Assembly (NCBI RefSeq): GCF_001423245.1
Contig: NZ_LMOH01000025.1
Span: 125,329 to 189,328 of the forward strand
Source of the DNA: Aureimonas sp. Leaf324
GTDB lineage: Bacteria > Pseudomonadota > Alphaproteobacteria > Rhizobiales > Rhizobiaceae
Length of the DNA stretch: 64,000 bases
Reading direction: 5' to 3'
Below, one piece after another: positions 52,386-62,075 of the stretch; the first letter of the stretch is position 1, and every line of letters begins with the position of its first letter. Both the position numbers and the translations under genes were made by a program. The notes below the pieces were generated by a model. It searched no databases and had not been told where the DNA came from. It saw only the letters and a list, made by a program, of their open reading frames with translations.

Positions 52386-54371
52386 TCAGGCGCGCGCTGC
52401 GGGCGAGCCGGTGTAGAGCTGCGTGCTCTCGGCCTGCGTCAGGATCTGGTAGCGCTCGAACTGGGCGAGGACGTCGGACAGGACGTCGGCCTTGGTGAAG
52501 CCGGTCACGTCGTAGCCGCGGCTGCCGTCGGAGAAGATCGTCCGCGCCGCCCAGATCATCCGCCGTCCGTCCGACGAGGCGCGCGTGTCGGCGGCCGAAA
52601 AGGCCATGGCCGGCTGCGCCACCGGCTCGACCCCGTACACGAAGTCGCGCGTGCCGTCGGCCGGCACGGTCAGAACCACCGGGCCGTCGCCCTCCCCCTC
52701 GAGCCGCGCGTCGAGCCCGCGCCGCACGAGTTCGTCGCGCACGTCCGACAGGGCGGGCCGGGCGGTGTGTTCGAGGAAACGGCGCACGTCCCGCTTGTTG
52801 GGCTCGTGCAGGATGGCGCCGAGCCGCGCCTGCCAGTTCGCCCCGCGCACGAGGACCGCCGGCTGCGCCTGCCGGTGCTCCCTCGCCCGCGCGACATCGG
52901 CCTGCATGCCGCGCAGCAGGCCGAAGGCGAGGAGAAGAAGAATGATCGCAAAGGGCAGCGCGGCGATCAGCGTCATCGTCTGCAGGCCGACGAGCCCGCC
53001 GGCGAACAGCAGAAGCGCCGCCACCGTCCCCTGCACGACGCACCAGTAGATGCGCTGCCAGACGGGCGTGTCGTCGCGGCCGCCCGACGCCAACGCATCG
53101 ACGACAAGAGAGCCGGAATCGGCCGACGTGACGAAGAAGATGCCGACGAGGACGACGGCAAGCGTCGAGGTCACGCCGCTGAGCGGCAGGTACGCGAAGA
53201 ACTGGAACAGGGCGACCGGCAGGTTCTCCTGCACCTCGCGCGCGAGCGCGCCCGCCGCCGGGCCAAGGTCGAGCGCGATGGCCGAGTTGCCGAAGACGGT
53301 CATCCAGAAGAAGGTGAAGGTCGAGGGCACGAAGAGGACGCCGAGCACGAACTCGCGCACCGTCCGTCCGCGCGAGATGCGGGCGATGAACATGCCGACG
53401 AACGGCGACCAGGAGATCCACCAGGCCCAGTAGAACAGCGTCCAGTCGCTGATCCAGGCGCGCGGCTCGTAGGCGTAGAGCGTGAAGGTGCGCGGCAGGA
53501 GGTCGTCGAGATAGGCCCCGATGTTCTGGACGAAGGCCTTGAAGATGAAGGTCGTCGGCCCGACCACGAGCACGAAGAGCATCAGGACGATGGCGACGAC
53601 GAGGTTGCCCTCCGACAGGCGCCGCACCCCCGCGTCGAGGCCGGAGACGACCGACAGCGTCGCCGCGCCCATCACCACGACGATCAGGAGGATCTGCACC
53701 CAGACCGCATTCGGCACGCCGAGGAGGTGGTTGAGGCCGGCGTTCATCTGCAGGACGCCGAGGCCGAGCGAGGTCGCGATGCCGAACACGGTGCCGCAGA
53801 TCGCGAAGACGTCCACCGCGTGGCCGATCGGCCCGTCGATGCGCTCGCGGATCAGCGGATAGAAGCCCGAGCGGATCGTCAGCGGCAGGTTGTAGCGAAA
53901 CGAGAAATAGGCGAGCGACAGGCCCACGACGGCATAGATCGCCCAAGCATGCAGCCCCCAGTGGAAGAAGGTGAATTCCATCGCCTGGCGCGCGGCCGCG
54001 ATGGTGCGCGGTTCGGCTTCGGGCGGCACGGAATAATGCAGGATCGGCTCGGCGACCGCGTAGAACATGAGGCCGATGCCCATGCCGGCGGCAAACAGCA
54101 TCGCCAGCCATGAGGCATAGGGGTAGTCCGGCTCGGCGTCGTCCGGCCCGAGCTTCAGGCGGCCGAAACGGCTCAGCGCGAAGAACAGGACCGAGAACAG
54201 GAGGATGCCGACCGTCAGGAGATAGAACCAGCCGAACGTGTCCAGCACGAAGGCCTGCGCCGCGCCGAAGAGACGCTCCGCGTCGCGCGGGAAGAGGACG
54301 CCGACGAGCACGAGGGCCGCGATGATGGCGCTGGCCGGAAAGAACACGGGCGGGCGGATCTTGGATGTCAT
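52386..54371 (-). CDS. BCCT family transporter (BetT-like) with C-terminal cytoplasmic domain
   Basis: This secondary transporter takes up quaternary ammonium compounds such as choline, glycine betaine or carnitine. The 661-residue protein has about 12 transmembrane helices over residues 10-500. The Gly-rich stretch GMGIGLMFYAVAEP lies in the substrate-binding helix, and the family signature reads WTLFYWAWWISWSPFVGMFIA with RISRGRT. About 160 C-terminal cytosolic residues follow, longer than in BetP and typical of BetT-like proteins where the tail senses osmolarity. No betAB or betI gene is adjacent, so choline versus betaine cannot be decided. The ATG at 54371 is divergent from doxX. Confidence 0.92.
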   Translation of the reverse strand: MTSKIRPPVFFPASAIIAALVLVGVLFPRDAERLFGAAQAFVLDTFGWFYLLTVGILLFSVLFFALSRFGRLKLGPDDAEPDYPYASWLAMLFAAGMGIGLMFYAVAEPILHYSVPPEAEPRTIAAARQAMEFTFFHWGLHAWAIYAVVGLSLAYFSFRYNLPLTIRSGFYPLIRERIDGPIGHAVDVFAICGTVFGIATSLGLGVLQMNAGLNHLLGVPNAVWVQILLIVVVMGAATLSVVSGLDAGVRRLSEGNLVVAIVLMLFVLVVGPTTFIFKAFVQNIGAYLDDLLPRTFTLYAYEPRAWISDWTLFYWAWWISWSPFVGMFIARISRGRTVREFVLGVLFVPSTFTFFWMTVFGNSAIALDLGPAAGALAREVQENLPVALFQFFAYLPLSGVTSTLAVVLVGIFFVTSADSGSLVVDALASGGRDDTPVWQRIYWCVVQGTVAALLLFAGGLVGLQTMTLIAALPFAIILLLLAFGLLRGMQADVARAREHRQAQPAVLVRGANWQARLGAILHEPNKRDVRRFLEHTARPALSDVRDELVRRGLDARLEGEGDGPVVLTVPADGTRDFVYGVEPVAQPAMAFSAADTRASSDGRRMIWAARTIFSDGSRGYDVTGFTKADVLSDVLAQFERYQILTQAESTQLYTGSPAARA

Positions 54372-54543
54372 CGTGGGCTGGAACTCGGTGGACGAGAGAA
54401 ACGACGGACGGCGGCGTGAGCCGCGCCGAACGCGTCCCGCCGATTGTCCCGTCTACGGATCCAGCTAGGGCACAACCCGGACGAACACAGCGGTTACGGC
54501 ACGTTGTCGAGGCATCCCGAGGGGATTGTCGCGCATCCTGCTG

Positions 54544-54560
54544 CCAATCGCGTCGATTGG
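54544..54560. promoter_or_regulatory. Inverted repeat, possible operator, upstream of doxX
   Basis: CCAATCG-CGT-CGATTGG is a perfect 7-3-7 inverted repeat in the 299-base divergent spacer between the BCCT gene and doxX. A TTGACG follows at 54572-54577. Its place just ahead of a -35-like element suits an activator or repressor site. Confidence 0.5.
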
Positions 54561-54670
54561 TGGTCTGCGCGTTGACGATCAGTCGCTTTCCAGACGCCTA
54601 TCCCGCGCTGCGGCGCTGCGTCAGAAGATCGGTCACGGATTTCCTCAACGCACCCACGGAGCCAGACCCC

Positions 54671-55057
54671 ATGAATTCCGCCGCCCTTCTCGCCGGACGC
54701 GTCCTCCTGTCGATCCTCTTCATCGTGTCCGGCTTCGGCAAGCTGACGGGCGCGGCCGGCTTTGCCGGCTATCTCGCCAGCCTCGGCGTGCCCGGCGGCA
54801 TCGCCATGGCCTATCTCGTCGGCGCGGTGGAGTTCTTCGGCGGCCTCGCGATCCTCGTCGGCTTCCAGACCCGCATCGTCGCCTACGTGCTCGCCGTCTT
54901 TACGGTGGGCACGATCCTGACCGCCCACATGGGCGACGCCACGCAGGCGATGAAGAACCTGTCGATCGTCGGCGGCTTCCTGGTGCTCGGCGCAGTCGGC
55001 GCCGGCGCCTACTCGGTGGACGCACGCCGCGGCACGCCGACGCTCGCCCGCGTCTGA
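54671..55057 (+). CDS. DoxX family membrane protein
   Basis: The 128-residue protein has four transmembrane segments and the DoxX pattern LLAGRVLLSILFIVSGFGKL with GAVEFFGGLAILVGF. The family includes quinone-linked subunits (DoxD) and stress-linked membrane proteins; the role here is unknown. The ATG at 54671 is preceded by GGAGCC. It stands alone, convergent with hisG, with a hairpin terminator in the gap. Confidence 0.9.
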   Translation: MNSAALLAGRVLLSILFIVSGFGKLTGAAGFAGYLASLGVPGGIAMAYLVGAVEFFGGLAILVGFQTRIVAYVLAVFTVGTILTAHMGDATQAMKNLSIVGGFLVLGAVGAGAYSVDARRGTPTLARV

Positions 55058-55085
55058 TCGCCCGCCGTCATCCCTGACTCTTGAG

Positions 55086-55107
55086 CGGCCGCCCCTCGGG
55101 GCGGCCG
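55086..55107. terminator. Bidirectional hairpin terminator between doxX and hisG
   Basis: CGGCCGCCCC, TC, GGGGCGGCCG: a perfect 10-bp inverted repeat in the 61-base gap between convergent genes. It is followed by only a short T-stretch, so it may be a weak terminator. Confidence 0.7.
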
Positions 55108-55118
55108 TTCTGCGTAGG

Positions 55119-55808
55119 TCAGAACCGCGCGATGAGCGCGTCCAGCGCCGCCGCGCGGCCCGCATCCCCGTCGGTGCGATGGGCAAGGGCGAGGCACGCC
55201 TCGGAGCGCAGGATCACGCCGTCCTTCAGGACGCGCAGCCGGTTGGCCGTCAGCGTCGATCCGGTCGAGGTGATGTCCACGATGATGTCGGCCGAACCCG
55301 CCGCAGGCGCCCCTTCGGTGGCGCCGAGGCTCTCGACGATCCGGTAGCTCTGGATGCCGTGGCTTCTCGTGAAGAACCCTTGCGTGAGCCGCCAGTACTT
55401 GGTCGCGATGCGCAGGCGTCGCCCGTGCCGTTGGCGGAACGAGGCGGCCACATCGCCGAGATCCTCCATCGTCTCGACGTCGATCCAGCTGTCGGGCACC
55501 GCCACCACCACGTCGGCATGGCCGAAGCCGAGCCGCGAGACGATGCGCCCGCGCCGGTCGAAGTCGGGCATCGTCTCGCGCAGGAGGTCCTCGCCGGTGA
55601 CGCCGAGATCGATCGCCCCGTCGCGCAGCTCGCGCGCAATCTCGGACGCCGAGAGAAGCAGGACCTCGAGCCCATCGGCGCCCTCGACGCGGGTGCGGTA
55701 GGATCGCGCGTCCTCGCTCGGATGGACCGTGATGCCGGCTTCTCTGAGCGCCGCGACGCACTGGTCCTTGAGGCGGCCCTTGGATGGAATGGCGAGCGTC
55801 AGGGTCAT
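55119..55808 (-). CDS. hisG: ATP phosphoribosyltransferase, short form
   Basis: HisG makes phosphoribosyl-ATP, the first step of histidine synthesis. At 229 residues it is the short form, which lacks the C-terminal regulatory domain and needs HisZ as regulatory subunit. Motifs are [13 protein letters not shown] at the N-terminus, [10 protein letters not shown] and the PRPP-binding [18 protein letters not shown]. The ATG at 55808 overlaps the hisZ stop by four bases (ATGA), ensuring balanced subunit synthesis. Confidence 0.96.
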   Translation of the reverse strand: MTLTLAIPSKGRLKDQCVAALREAGITVHPSEDARSYRTRVEGADGLEVLLLSASEIARELRDGAIDLGVTGEDLLRETMPDFDRRGRIVSRLGFGHADVVVAVPDSWIDVETMEDLGDVAASFRQRHGRRLRIATKYWRLTQGFFTRSHGIQSYRIVESLGATEGAPAAGSADIIVDITSTGSTLTANRLRVLKDGVILRSEACLALAHRTDGDAGRAAALDALIARF

Positions 55809-56977
55809 GGCCGGCCCTCCCCCCCGGCGGCCACGGCCGCCGCGATCCGGTCGAGATCGAGCGCGAACCCGACCGCCGGGATTGGCGTCGGCGCGCCGAG
55901 ATAGGAGACGAGCCGGTCGTAGCGCCCGCCGCCGACGAGCGGCGGCGTACCGGGCGCGGCGGCGATCTCGAACACGAGGCCGGTGTAGTAGTCGAGCGTA
56001 CGCCCGAAGGCGGCGCGATAGCGGATGGGGCCGAGATCGACGCCGGCCGCCCGCAGCGACGCGGCGCGAGCGCGAAACAGCTCCAGCGCCGGCCCGAACT
56101 CGACGCCCGATTCCGCCTCCATCGCCTCCAGCCGGGTGGTCGCCTCGTCCAACGGGCAGTCCAGCGCCAGAAACGCCCGCAGCCGGTCGAGATAGGTCGA
56201 GCGCAGCCGCGTGTTGGCGAGCGCCATCTTCTCGACCAGCCGCTCGGCGATCTCCTCGGGGGTCCGCCCGCGGTTTGGCGGCAGGCCGCCCGCGTCCATC
56301 AGGGTCCGCACGTGGTCGGCCAGCGCCGTCGTGTCGCCGGTGCGCAGGAGTGCGCGCACCGCCGGGTCGAGATCGAGCGGGTCGCTGTCCGCCTCGCGCG
56401 ACAGGGCGGCGAGCGCAGCCTCCAGAAGATCGTCGCGGCCGAAGCAGCGCACCAGCCGGCGCTGCCAGCCGGCCGGCAGGTCGAGTGCGGTGAGAAATGC
56501 CTCGAACAGCGCCTGATCGCCGACGGTCACCGCGGCCGGCTCCGGCAGCCCGCAGGCGCGCAAGGCGGCCAACGCTTCCGCTAGCGCCTGCGAGTCGGCG
56601 GCCGCGCGGTTCTCGTCGCCGAGGTTCTCGATGCCCGCCTGACGGAACTCGGCCGGCTCGCCCCGGCGCTGGCGGAACACGGATCCGTTGTAGGCGTAGC
56701 GCTGCGGCAGACCGGCGGCCCCTTCGATATGGGCCAGGCACACGGGGATCGTGAAGTCGGGCCGCAGGCACAGCGTCTCGCCGCCCTCGCCGCGCGTCAG
56801 GAAGATGCGCCGGCGCAGGTCCTCGCCGGCCGTGTCGAGATAGGGCTCGGCGCGCTGCAGGAGCGGCGTCTCCACCGTCACCGCGCCGAGATCGGCAAAC
56901 AGCGCGGCGAGCGCGGCGTCGAAGGGCGCCGGGCTGCCGCCCGGCCGCGCGGCGCCCGATCCGGACAGGAGGCTCAT
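55805..56977 (-). CDS. hisZ: ATP phosphoribosyltransferase regulatory subunit
   Basis: HisZ is a histidyl-tRNA synthetase paralogue without tRNA-charging activity that binds short HisG and confers histidine feedback control. The 390-residue product keeps class II core motifs ([50 protein letters not shown]) but lacks the C-terminal anticodon-binding domain present in the neighbouring hisS. The ATG at 56977 lies four bases after the hisS stop. Confidence 0.93.
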   Translation of the reverse strand: MSLLSGSGAARPGGSPAPFDAALAALFADLGAVTVETPLLQRAEPYLDTAGEDLRRRIFLTRGEGGETLCLRPDFTIPVCLAHIEGAAGLPQRYAYNGSVFRQRRGEPAEFRQAGIENLGDENRAAADSQALAEALAALRACGLPEPAAVTVGDQALFEAFLTALDLPAGWQRRLVRCFGRDDLLEAALAALSREADSDPLDLDPAVRALLRTGDTTALADHVRTLMDAGGLPPNRGRTPEEIAERLVEKMALANTRLRSTYLDRLRAFLALDCPLDEATTRLEAMEAESGVEFGPALELFRARAASLRAAGVDLGPIRYRAAFGRTLDYYTGLVFEIAAAPGTPPLVGGGRYDRLVSYLGAPTPIPAVGFALDLDRIAAAVAAGGEGRP

Positions 56978-56981
56978 CGCG

Positions 56982-58484
56982 TCAGGCCGCCCCGCCGGCG
57001 CGCTCGAGGATCGCCCGGACGGCGGCCACCAGATCGGCCTCGTCGACGAGTTCCTGACCGGCGCGCATCTCGCGCCATTCGGCGTTGTCCTCGACGCCGG
57101 CCGACAGTTCCTTGCCGAGCGCGAGGTCCTTGACCTGCACCTTGCCGGCCGCCTTCTCGTCGCCGCCCTGGATGACGACGACGGGCGCGCCGCGCCGGTC
57201 GGCATATTGCAGCTGCTTGCCGAACTGCTTCGGATTGCCCTGGAACACCTCGACCGGCACGACGGGCTGGCCGGGGCCGTTCAGCGCGGCGCGAAGCTGC
57301 GTCGCCATCGCCTGGTAGTCGGCCATCCGGTCGCGGTCCATCACGGTGACGACCACCGGGCCGGTGCGCCGCTCGCCTTCGAGGCGCCCGAGGTTCTTCA
57401 GCGCGGTCTGGAGGCGCGAGACGCCGATCGAGAAGCCGGTGGCGGGCACGGGCGTCGCGAGGAAGCGCGAGACGAGGCCATCGTAGCGCCCGCCGCCGCC
57501 GACCGAGCCGAACTGGACCTTCTGGCCCTTCTCGTTGACGACGTCGAACAGGAGCTCGGCTTCGAAGACGGGGCCGGTGTAGTATTCGAGGCCGCGCACG
57601 ACGGACGGGTCGATCTTGACGCGATCGGCCTCGTAGCCGGCGGTGCGCGCGAAGCTCTCGATCTGGGAGAGTTCGTCGAGACCGCCGTCGACGCCCGCAT
57701 GGCCCCCGAAGGCCTGGCGCACGCCCGACAGCCCGTCTGCGTCGAAGATCCTGAGGACGCGCGCGATCGTCGTCTCGTCGAGCTCCGCGCCCTTGGTGAA
57801 GTCGCCTTTGCCGCCGCTCTCGTCGAGGCGTCCGGCGCCGAGCAGAAGCTTCACCCCGTCCGCGCCGAACTTGTCGAACTTGTCGAGCGCGCGCAGCACC
57901 GTCAGCCGCCGCCCCTGGTCGCCCTCGAGGCCGATCGCGTCGAGAATGCCGTCCAGCACCTTCCGGTTGTTGACCCGGATGACGTATTGGCCGCGCGCGA
58001 TGCCGAGCGCTTCCATCGTGTCGGCCATCATCATCGCCATCTCGGCGTCGGCCGAGACGTTCGGCGCGCCGACGATGTCGGCGTCGAACTGCATGAACTG
58101 GCGGAAGCGGCCGGGACCCGGCTTCTCGTTGCGGAAGACATAGCCCGCGCGATACGACCGGTAGGGCTTCGGCAGATCCTCGAAACTCTCGGCGACATGG
58201 CGTGCCAGCGGCGCGGTCAGGTCGTAGCGCAGGCTCAGCCACTCCTCATCGTCGTCCTGCAGGGAGAAGACGCCCTCGTTCGGGCGATCCGAATCGGGCA
58301 GGAATTTGCCGAGCGCGTCGGTGTATTCGAAGAAGGGCGTCTCGACCGGCTCGAACCCGTAGGTCTCGTAGACGTGGCGGATGGTGGCGAGCATCCGGTC
58401 CTGCGCGTAGAGGTCGCTCGCGCTGCGATCCACGAAGCCGCGCGGCTGGCGCGCCTTGACGCGGGAGGGCTTCTTCGGGGCCAT
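56982..58484 (-). CDS. hisS: Histidyl-tRNA synthetase
   Basis: HisRS charges tRNA-His. The 500-residue class II enzyme has motif 2 ([19 protein letters not shown]), the histidine-binding [27 protein letters not shown] and motif 3 (GFSIGVSRL), and a C-terminal anticodon-binding domain (about residues 400-490). The start ATG at 58484 gives [16 protein letters not shown], a short basic N-terminus. hisS-hisZ-hisG form one tightly packed operon, grouping tRNA charging with the first histidine enzyme. Confidence 0.96.
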   Translation of the reverse strand: MAPKKPSRVKARQPRGFVDRSASDLYAQDRMLATIRHVYETYGFEPVETPFFEYTDALGKFLPDSDRPNEGVFSLQDDDEEWLSLRYDLTAPLARHVAESFEDLPKPYRSYRAGYVFRNEKPGPGRFRQFMQFDADIVGAPNVSADAEMAMMMADTMEALGIARGQYVIRVNNRKVLDGILDAIGLEGDQGRRLTVLRALDKFDKFGADGVKLLLGAGRLDESGGKGDFTKGAELDETTIARVLRIFDADGLSGVRQAFGGHAGVDGGLDELSQIESFARTAGYEADRVKIDPSVVRGLEYYTGPVFEAELLFDVVNEKGQKVQFGSVGGGGRYDGLVSRFLATPVPATGFSIGVSRLQTALKNLGRLEGERRTGPVVVTVMDRDRMADYQAMATQLRAALNGPGQPVVPVEVFQGNPKQFGKQLQYADRRGAPVVVIQGGDEKAAGKVQVKDLALGKELSAGVEDNAEWREMRAGQELVDEADLVAAVRAILERAGGAA

Positions 58485-58594
58485 GGGTCGTTCCAGACGT
58501 GACGGGGCGGGGCGCCGAGGAGCACCCCGCGAAATGTATGCGGATGGCACGCGTCCTAGCCCATCCGGCGCCCCAGCGGCAAGGTTTGCGGGGT

Positions 58595-59236
58595 CTAGAC
58601 CGGCCGCTTGAAGGCCGCGCGCGCACGCCGGCACGCGTCGTGTGCGCAGCATCCGGCGAGATGATCGTTCACGAAGCCCATGGACTGCATGAAGGCATAG
58701 GCCGTGGTCGGGCCGAAGAAGGTGAAGCCTCGAGCCTTCAGGGCCTTGGCAAGGCGCTGGGAGGCGGGAACCTGCGGGTTCGCCCGCGCCCAGTCGAGCG
58801 TGACGCTGGCTGGCCGCTCCTCCTCCGGCGGCTCGAAGCGCCAGAGGAAGGCGGCGAGCGAGGCGCCGGTCTCCTCGCGCAGGCGCCGCGCCGCCTTGGC
58901 GTTGTTGATCGCGGACGCGATCTTGCCGCGGTGGCGCACCACGCCGGGGTCGGCGAGGATACGCTCGACGTCCGCCTCGCCCATCTCGGCCACCGCCTCG
59001 ATCGCAAAGCCCGCGAACTGGCGGCGGAAGGCCTCGCGCTTGCGCAGGATGGTGATCCAGGACAGGCCGGACTGGAACCCTTCGAGGCAGATCTTCTCGT
59101 AGAGGCGGTCATCGTCGGCGCTCGGCCGGCCCCATTCGCCGTCGTGATAGGCGACGTAGTCCGCCCCCTCGCCCGCCCAGGCGCAGCGCGCCGTCCCGTC
59201 CGAGCCGGTCCGGAGGCCCTCCGCCGTCGTCTCCAT
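58595..59236 (-). CDS. tag: DNA-3-methyladenine glycosylase I
   Basis: Tag removes 3-methyladenine from alkylated DNA. The 213-residue protein has the N-terminal zinc ligand Cys in [37 protein letters not shown], and the C-terminal zinc ligands in [13 protein letters not shown]. The ATG at 59236 follows GAGGGAGC at eight bases; an ATG seven codons earlier (59257) has no ribosome binding site. The gene stands between hisS (same strand) and the divergent DUF2927 gene. Confidence 0.94.
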   Translation of the reverse strand: METTAEGLRTGSDGTARCAWAGEGADYVAYHDGEWGRPSADDDRLYEKICLEGFQSGLSWITILRKREAFRRQFAGFAIEAVAEMGEADVERILADPGVVRHRGKIASAINNAKAARRLREETGASLAAFLWRFEPPEEERPASVTLDWARANPQVPASQRLAKALKARGFTFFGPTTAYAFMQSMGFVNDHLAGCCAHDACRRARAAFKRPV

Positions 59237-59393
59237 CCCGCGCTCCCTCGTCTCCATTCGTGATGCGGCACATTTGCCGTGGACTGTCGCCGGTCGCCGC
59301 TTGCGCGTCGCCCTCGCCGCCCGCCAACTGACGGCGGGCCGGCAGCATGGGCATGTGAGCGCGATGGTTTGGGGCAAGCGGGGCAGAAGGGCA

Positions 59394-60107
59394 ATGGCAG
59401 GACGCCTCGGCGGCGCCGTGCTTGTCGCCGGTCTCCTGTCCGCCGGCCCGGCGGCGGCCCAGCGCCTGCCGCCCGACGCCGCCCTGATCGACGGGTTCGA
59501 GCGGGTGGTGTTCGGGGCGGAGATCACCGGGTCCCTCAGCGATTCGACCTATCTCAAGCGCTTCGCCGGCCCGGTGCGCTACCGGATCGACAACACCGCG
59601 GCGACCGACCGCCGCGCGGCCGTGCGCGCCTTCATGCGCCAGATCCGCCGGCAGATCGGCGGGCTCGAGGTCGCGGAAGCCAGACCCGGCGAGGACGCGA
59701 ACTTCGTCGTCCACGTCGTCGACCGCAGCGACTACCAGCGCATCGGCCGCGAGGTCTATCGCAGCCCGTTCATGCGCGTGCCCGGCAACTGCGTGGTGCG
59801 CGCCTCCTACGGGCGCGCCGGCATCACGCGTTCGGACGCGATCATCGTGTCGAACGAGGGCGACGCGCTGTTCCGCCGCTGCCTGATCGAGGAGGTGCTG
59901 CAGGGGCTCGGGCCCCTCAACGACAATGCCGACGCGCCCGACAGCGTCTTCAACGACACCTCGAAGCTGACGAACTTCGGGCCCTACGACCGGGTGCTGA
60001 TGAACATGCTCTACGATCCCCGGCTGAAACCCGGCATGAGCCAGGCCGAGGCCGCGCCGCTCCTGCCCGCCGTCCTGCGGGACGCTCGCCGCCGCGCGCG
60101 CGGCTGA
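59394..60107 (+). CDS. DUF2927 family exported protein
   Basis: This 237-residue protein has a signal peptide (residues 1-23, ending GPAAAQ) and matches DUF2927. It contains SDSTYLKRFAGPVRYRIDN, then NFVVHVVDRSDYQRIG, a Cys pair (NCVV and RRCLIEEVLQGLG) and NDNADAPDSVFNDTS. The layout, a predicted Zn-peptidase-like helix EEVLQGLGPLND and a conserved YDRVLMNMLYDPRLKPGM end, suggests a degenerate metallopeptidase fold, but no full HExxH motif is present. The function is unknown. The ATG at 59394 follows GAAGG; the frame is open further upstream without homology. Confidence 0.85.
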   Translation: MAGRLGGAVLVAGLLSAGPAAAQRLPPDAALIDGFERVVFGAEITGSLSDSTYLKRFAGPVRYRIDNTAATDRRAAVRAFMRQIRRQIGGLEVAEARPGEDANFVVHVVDRSDYQRIGREVYRSPFMRVPGNCVVRASYGRAGITRSDAIIVSNEGDALFRRCLIEEVLQGLGPLNDNADAPDSVFNDTSKLTNFGPYDRVLMNMLYDPRLKPGMSQAEAAPLLPAVLRDARRRARG

Positions 60108-60275
60108 GGCGCCGGAGGCTTTACCGCCCGTTCACCCTGCCCGGCGGAAGCGCGGGACAGCGCATCTCCGGGGCCCCGCGATTCACCTTTCGCTGGCGAT
60201 TGGCCCGGCATCCTCGACCCTAGGTTTTCGCGCGCCTCCTTGAGGGTCGCTGCGCCGTTTGAACGAGGTTCCCGG

Positions 60276-61154
60276 ATGCGCCTGCTCCTCGCGTTCTCAG
60301 CCCTGTCGCTGATCGGCTCCATGACGCTTGCGGCCGAAGCCCGCGACCGCCGTCCGCTCGCCGTGCCGCCCAGCGTCGCCGAGCCCTGGGTGCGCCAGCT
60401 CTCGCCGGGCTCGGGCGTCGTGCCGGGCTACGCCCGCCGCCATCTCGCCGCCCCGATCGCACCGGGCACGGTGGTCTTCGAGGGCAACATCCCGGTCGGC
60501 GTGATCCCCGAGGGCGGCGGTCCGATGCAGCCGCTGGGCGCCTATCGCCAGGGCCGCGCGCCGGTCGTCTTCGGGGAACCGGCCCGTCGCGCCGCGCCCG
60601 TGTTCGGGAGCACGCGCCGCACCGGCGGCCCGGTCTACGCCTCGGCGTTCGCGGCCCCGCGCGCGGCGGCCCGCCGCGAGGCGCCGCCGCGCGGCATGGA
60701 CCCGGCCTTCCTGCCGCAGCGCGTCGACTATGCCGGCGGCTATGCGCCCGGCACGATCGTCGTCGATACGCGCTCGCACTACCTCTACCACGTCGAGACC
60801 GGCGGTCGGGCCATGCGCTACGGGGTCGGCGTCGGCAAGGAGGGCTTCGGCTGGTCCGGCAGCCACAAGGTCACCCGCAAGGCCGAATGGCCCGGCTGGA
60901 CGCCGCCCGCCGAGATGATCGCCCGCGAGCGCGCCAAGGGCCGCATCCTGCCCGACCACATGCCGGGCGGCGAGGCGAACCCGCTCGGGGCGCGCGCACT
61001 CTATCTCGGCTCGACGCTCTATCGCATCCACGGCACCAACCAGCCCTGGACGATCGGCCAGTCGGTGTCGTCCGGCTGCATCCGCATGCGCAACGAGGAC
61101 GTCATCGACCTCTTCGATCGCGTCGACGTCGGCACCCGCGTCGTCGTGCTCTGA
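60276..61154 (+). CDS. L,D-transpeptidase (YkuD domain), first of two tandem copies
   Basis: L,D-transpeptidases cross-link peptidoglycan 3-3 or attach proteins to it. The 292-residue exported protein has a signal peptide (residues 1-22), a Pro/Arg/Ala-rich spacer to about 165, and a YkuD domain with the catalytic HGTNQPWTIG and SSGCIRMRN, nucleophile Cys268. The ATG at 60276 follows GAGG; the frame extends upstream to 60240 without a better start. The next gene is a paralogue sharing GVGVGKEGF, AEWPGWTPP and PGGxxNPLGARA. Confidence 0.95.
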   Translation: MRLLLAFSALSLIGSMTLAAEARDRRPLAVPPSVAEPWVRQLSPGSGVVPGYARRHLAAPIAPGTVVFEGNIPVGVIPEGGGPMQPLGAYRQGRAPVVFGEPARRAAPVFGSTRRTGGPVYASAFAAPRAAARREAPPRGMDPAFLPQRVDYAGGYAPGTIVVDTRSHYLYHVETGGRAMRYGVGVGKEGFGWSGSHKVTRKAEWPGWTPPAEMIARERAKGRILPDHMPGGEANPLGARALYLGSTLYRIHGTNQPWTIGQSVSSGCIRMRNEDVIDLFDRVDVGTRVVVL

Positions 61155-61273
61155 CTGCAACAGAGAGTTGCAAATCCGCGACTGGGGACTCGGCATGGGC
61201 GACGACGCGCTCCACCATTGTCCGTGACCCTTAACGAACCCGTCCTCCGCTCTCCTGCCAAGGGAATCCGCCC

Positions 61274-62017
61274 ATGAAGACGACGCCTCTCCTCCTCGCC
61301 CTCATGGTGGGCCTCGCGCCCTTCGCGGCTCCGTCCACCGCCAGCGCGCAGGCACAGGTGCGGGTCTACGACCACGCCAGCGGCCAGTGGATCTCGGGTG
61401 ACCGCGCCCGCATCCGCACCGAGACCGTCCAGCGCAAGACGCAGATGATGAAGAAGCCGGACGCGCGCTTCGCCCGCCAGTCGGTGCGGATCGCGACCAA
61501 GGAAAAGCCTGGCACGATCGTGATCGATACCGACCGCAAGTTCCTCTACTTCGTCGAGGGCAACGGCCTGGCGACGCGCTATGGCGTGGGCGTCGGCAAG
61601 GAAGGCTTCTCCTGGGGCGGCACCATGTCGATCGGCCGCAAGGCCGAATGGCCGGGCTGGACGCCGCCGGCCGCCATGCGCGTGCGCGAGAAGGCCAAGG
61701 GCCGCATCCTGCCGGCCTACATGCCGGGCGGCCCGGAAAACCCGCTCGGCGCGCGCGCCATGTATCTCTATCGCGGCGGCGGCGACTCGATGTTCCGCAT
61801 CCACGGCACCAACCAGCCCTGGACGATCGGCCTCAACATGTCGTCGGGCTGCATCCGCATGATGAATGACGACGTCGCCCATCTCTACGAGCGGGCCAAG
61901 CGTGGCACCAAGGTCGTCGTCATCGGCCCGGGCCAGCCGAACCGCCTCGTGCAGGAGACCGGCACCGTGCGTCCGGCCGGCCGTAAGCCCGGCCTCTTCG
62001 CTGGCGTCTTCGGCTGA
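61274..62017 (+). CDS. L,D-transpeptidase (YkuD domain), second of two tandem copies
   Basis: The 247-residue exported protein has a signal peptide (residues 1-26, ending STASAQ), a short basic spacer, and a YkuD domain with HGTNQPWTIG and SSGCIRMMN, nucleophile Cys193. The domain is closely similar to that of the preceding gene, so the two arose by duplication, but the N-terminal spacers differ and the copies may act at different sites or on different substrates. A terminator follows at 62041. A weak inverted repeat TGCAAC-AGAGA-GTTGCA (61156-61172) lies in the gap between the copies. Confidence 0.95.
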   Translation: MKTTPLLLALMVGLAPFAAPSTASAQAQVRVYDHASGQWISGDRARIRTETVQRKTQMMKKPDARFARQSVRIATKEKPGTIVIDTDRKFLYFVEGNGLATRYGVGVGKEGFSWGGTMSIGRKAEWPGWTPPAAMRVREKAKGRILPAYMPGGPENPLGARAMYLYRGGGDSMFRIHGTNQPWTIGLNMSSGCIRMMNDDVAHLYERAKRGTKVVVIGPGQPNRLVQETGTVRPAGRKPGLFAGVFG

Positions 62018-62040
62018 TCGCAGTCCCTCTAAGCGATATC

Positions 62041-62068
62041 GAACGGCCCGCCTTCGCGCGGGCCGTTC
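62041..62068. terminator. Bidirectional hairpin between the L,D-transpeptidase and glcF genes
   Basis: GAACGGCCCG, loop CCTTCGCG, CGGGCCGTTC: a perfect 10-bp stem in the 58-base gap between convergent genes. No long T-run is present on either side. Confidence 0.75.
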
Positions 62069-62075
62069 GCCGTTC

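Noticed and set aside
52767..54113. 448-codon plus-strand open frame over the BCCT gene
   Set aside because: Antisense shadow; Arg/Glu/His-rich with no hydrophobic or domain pattern.
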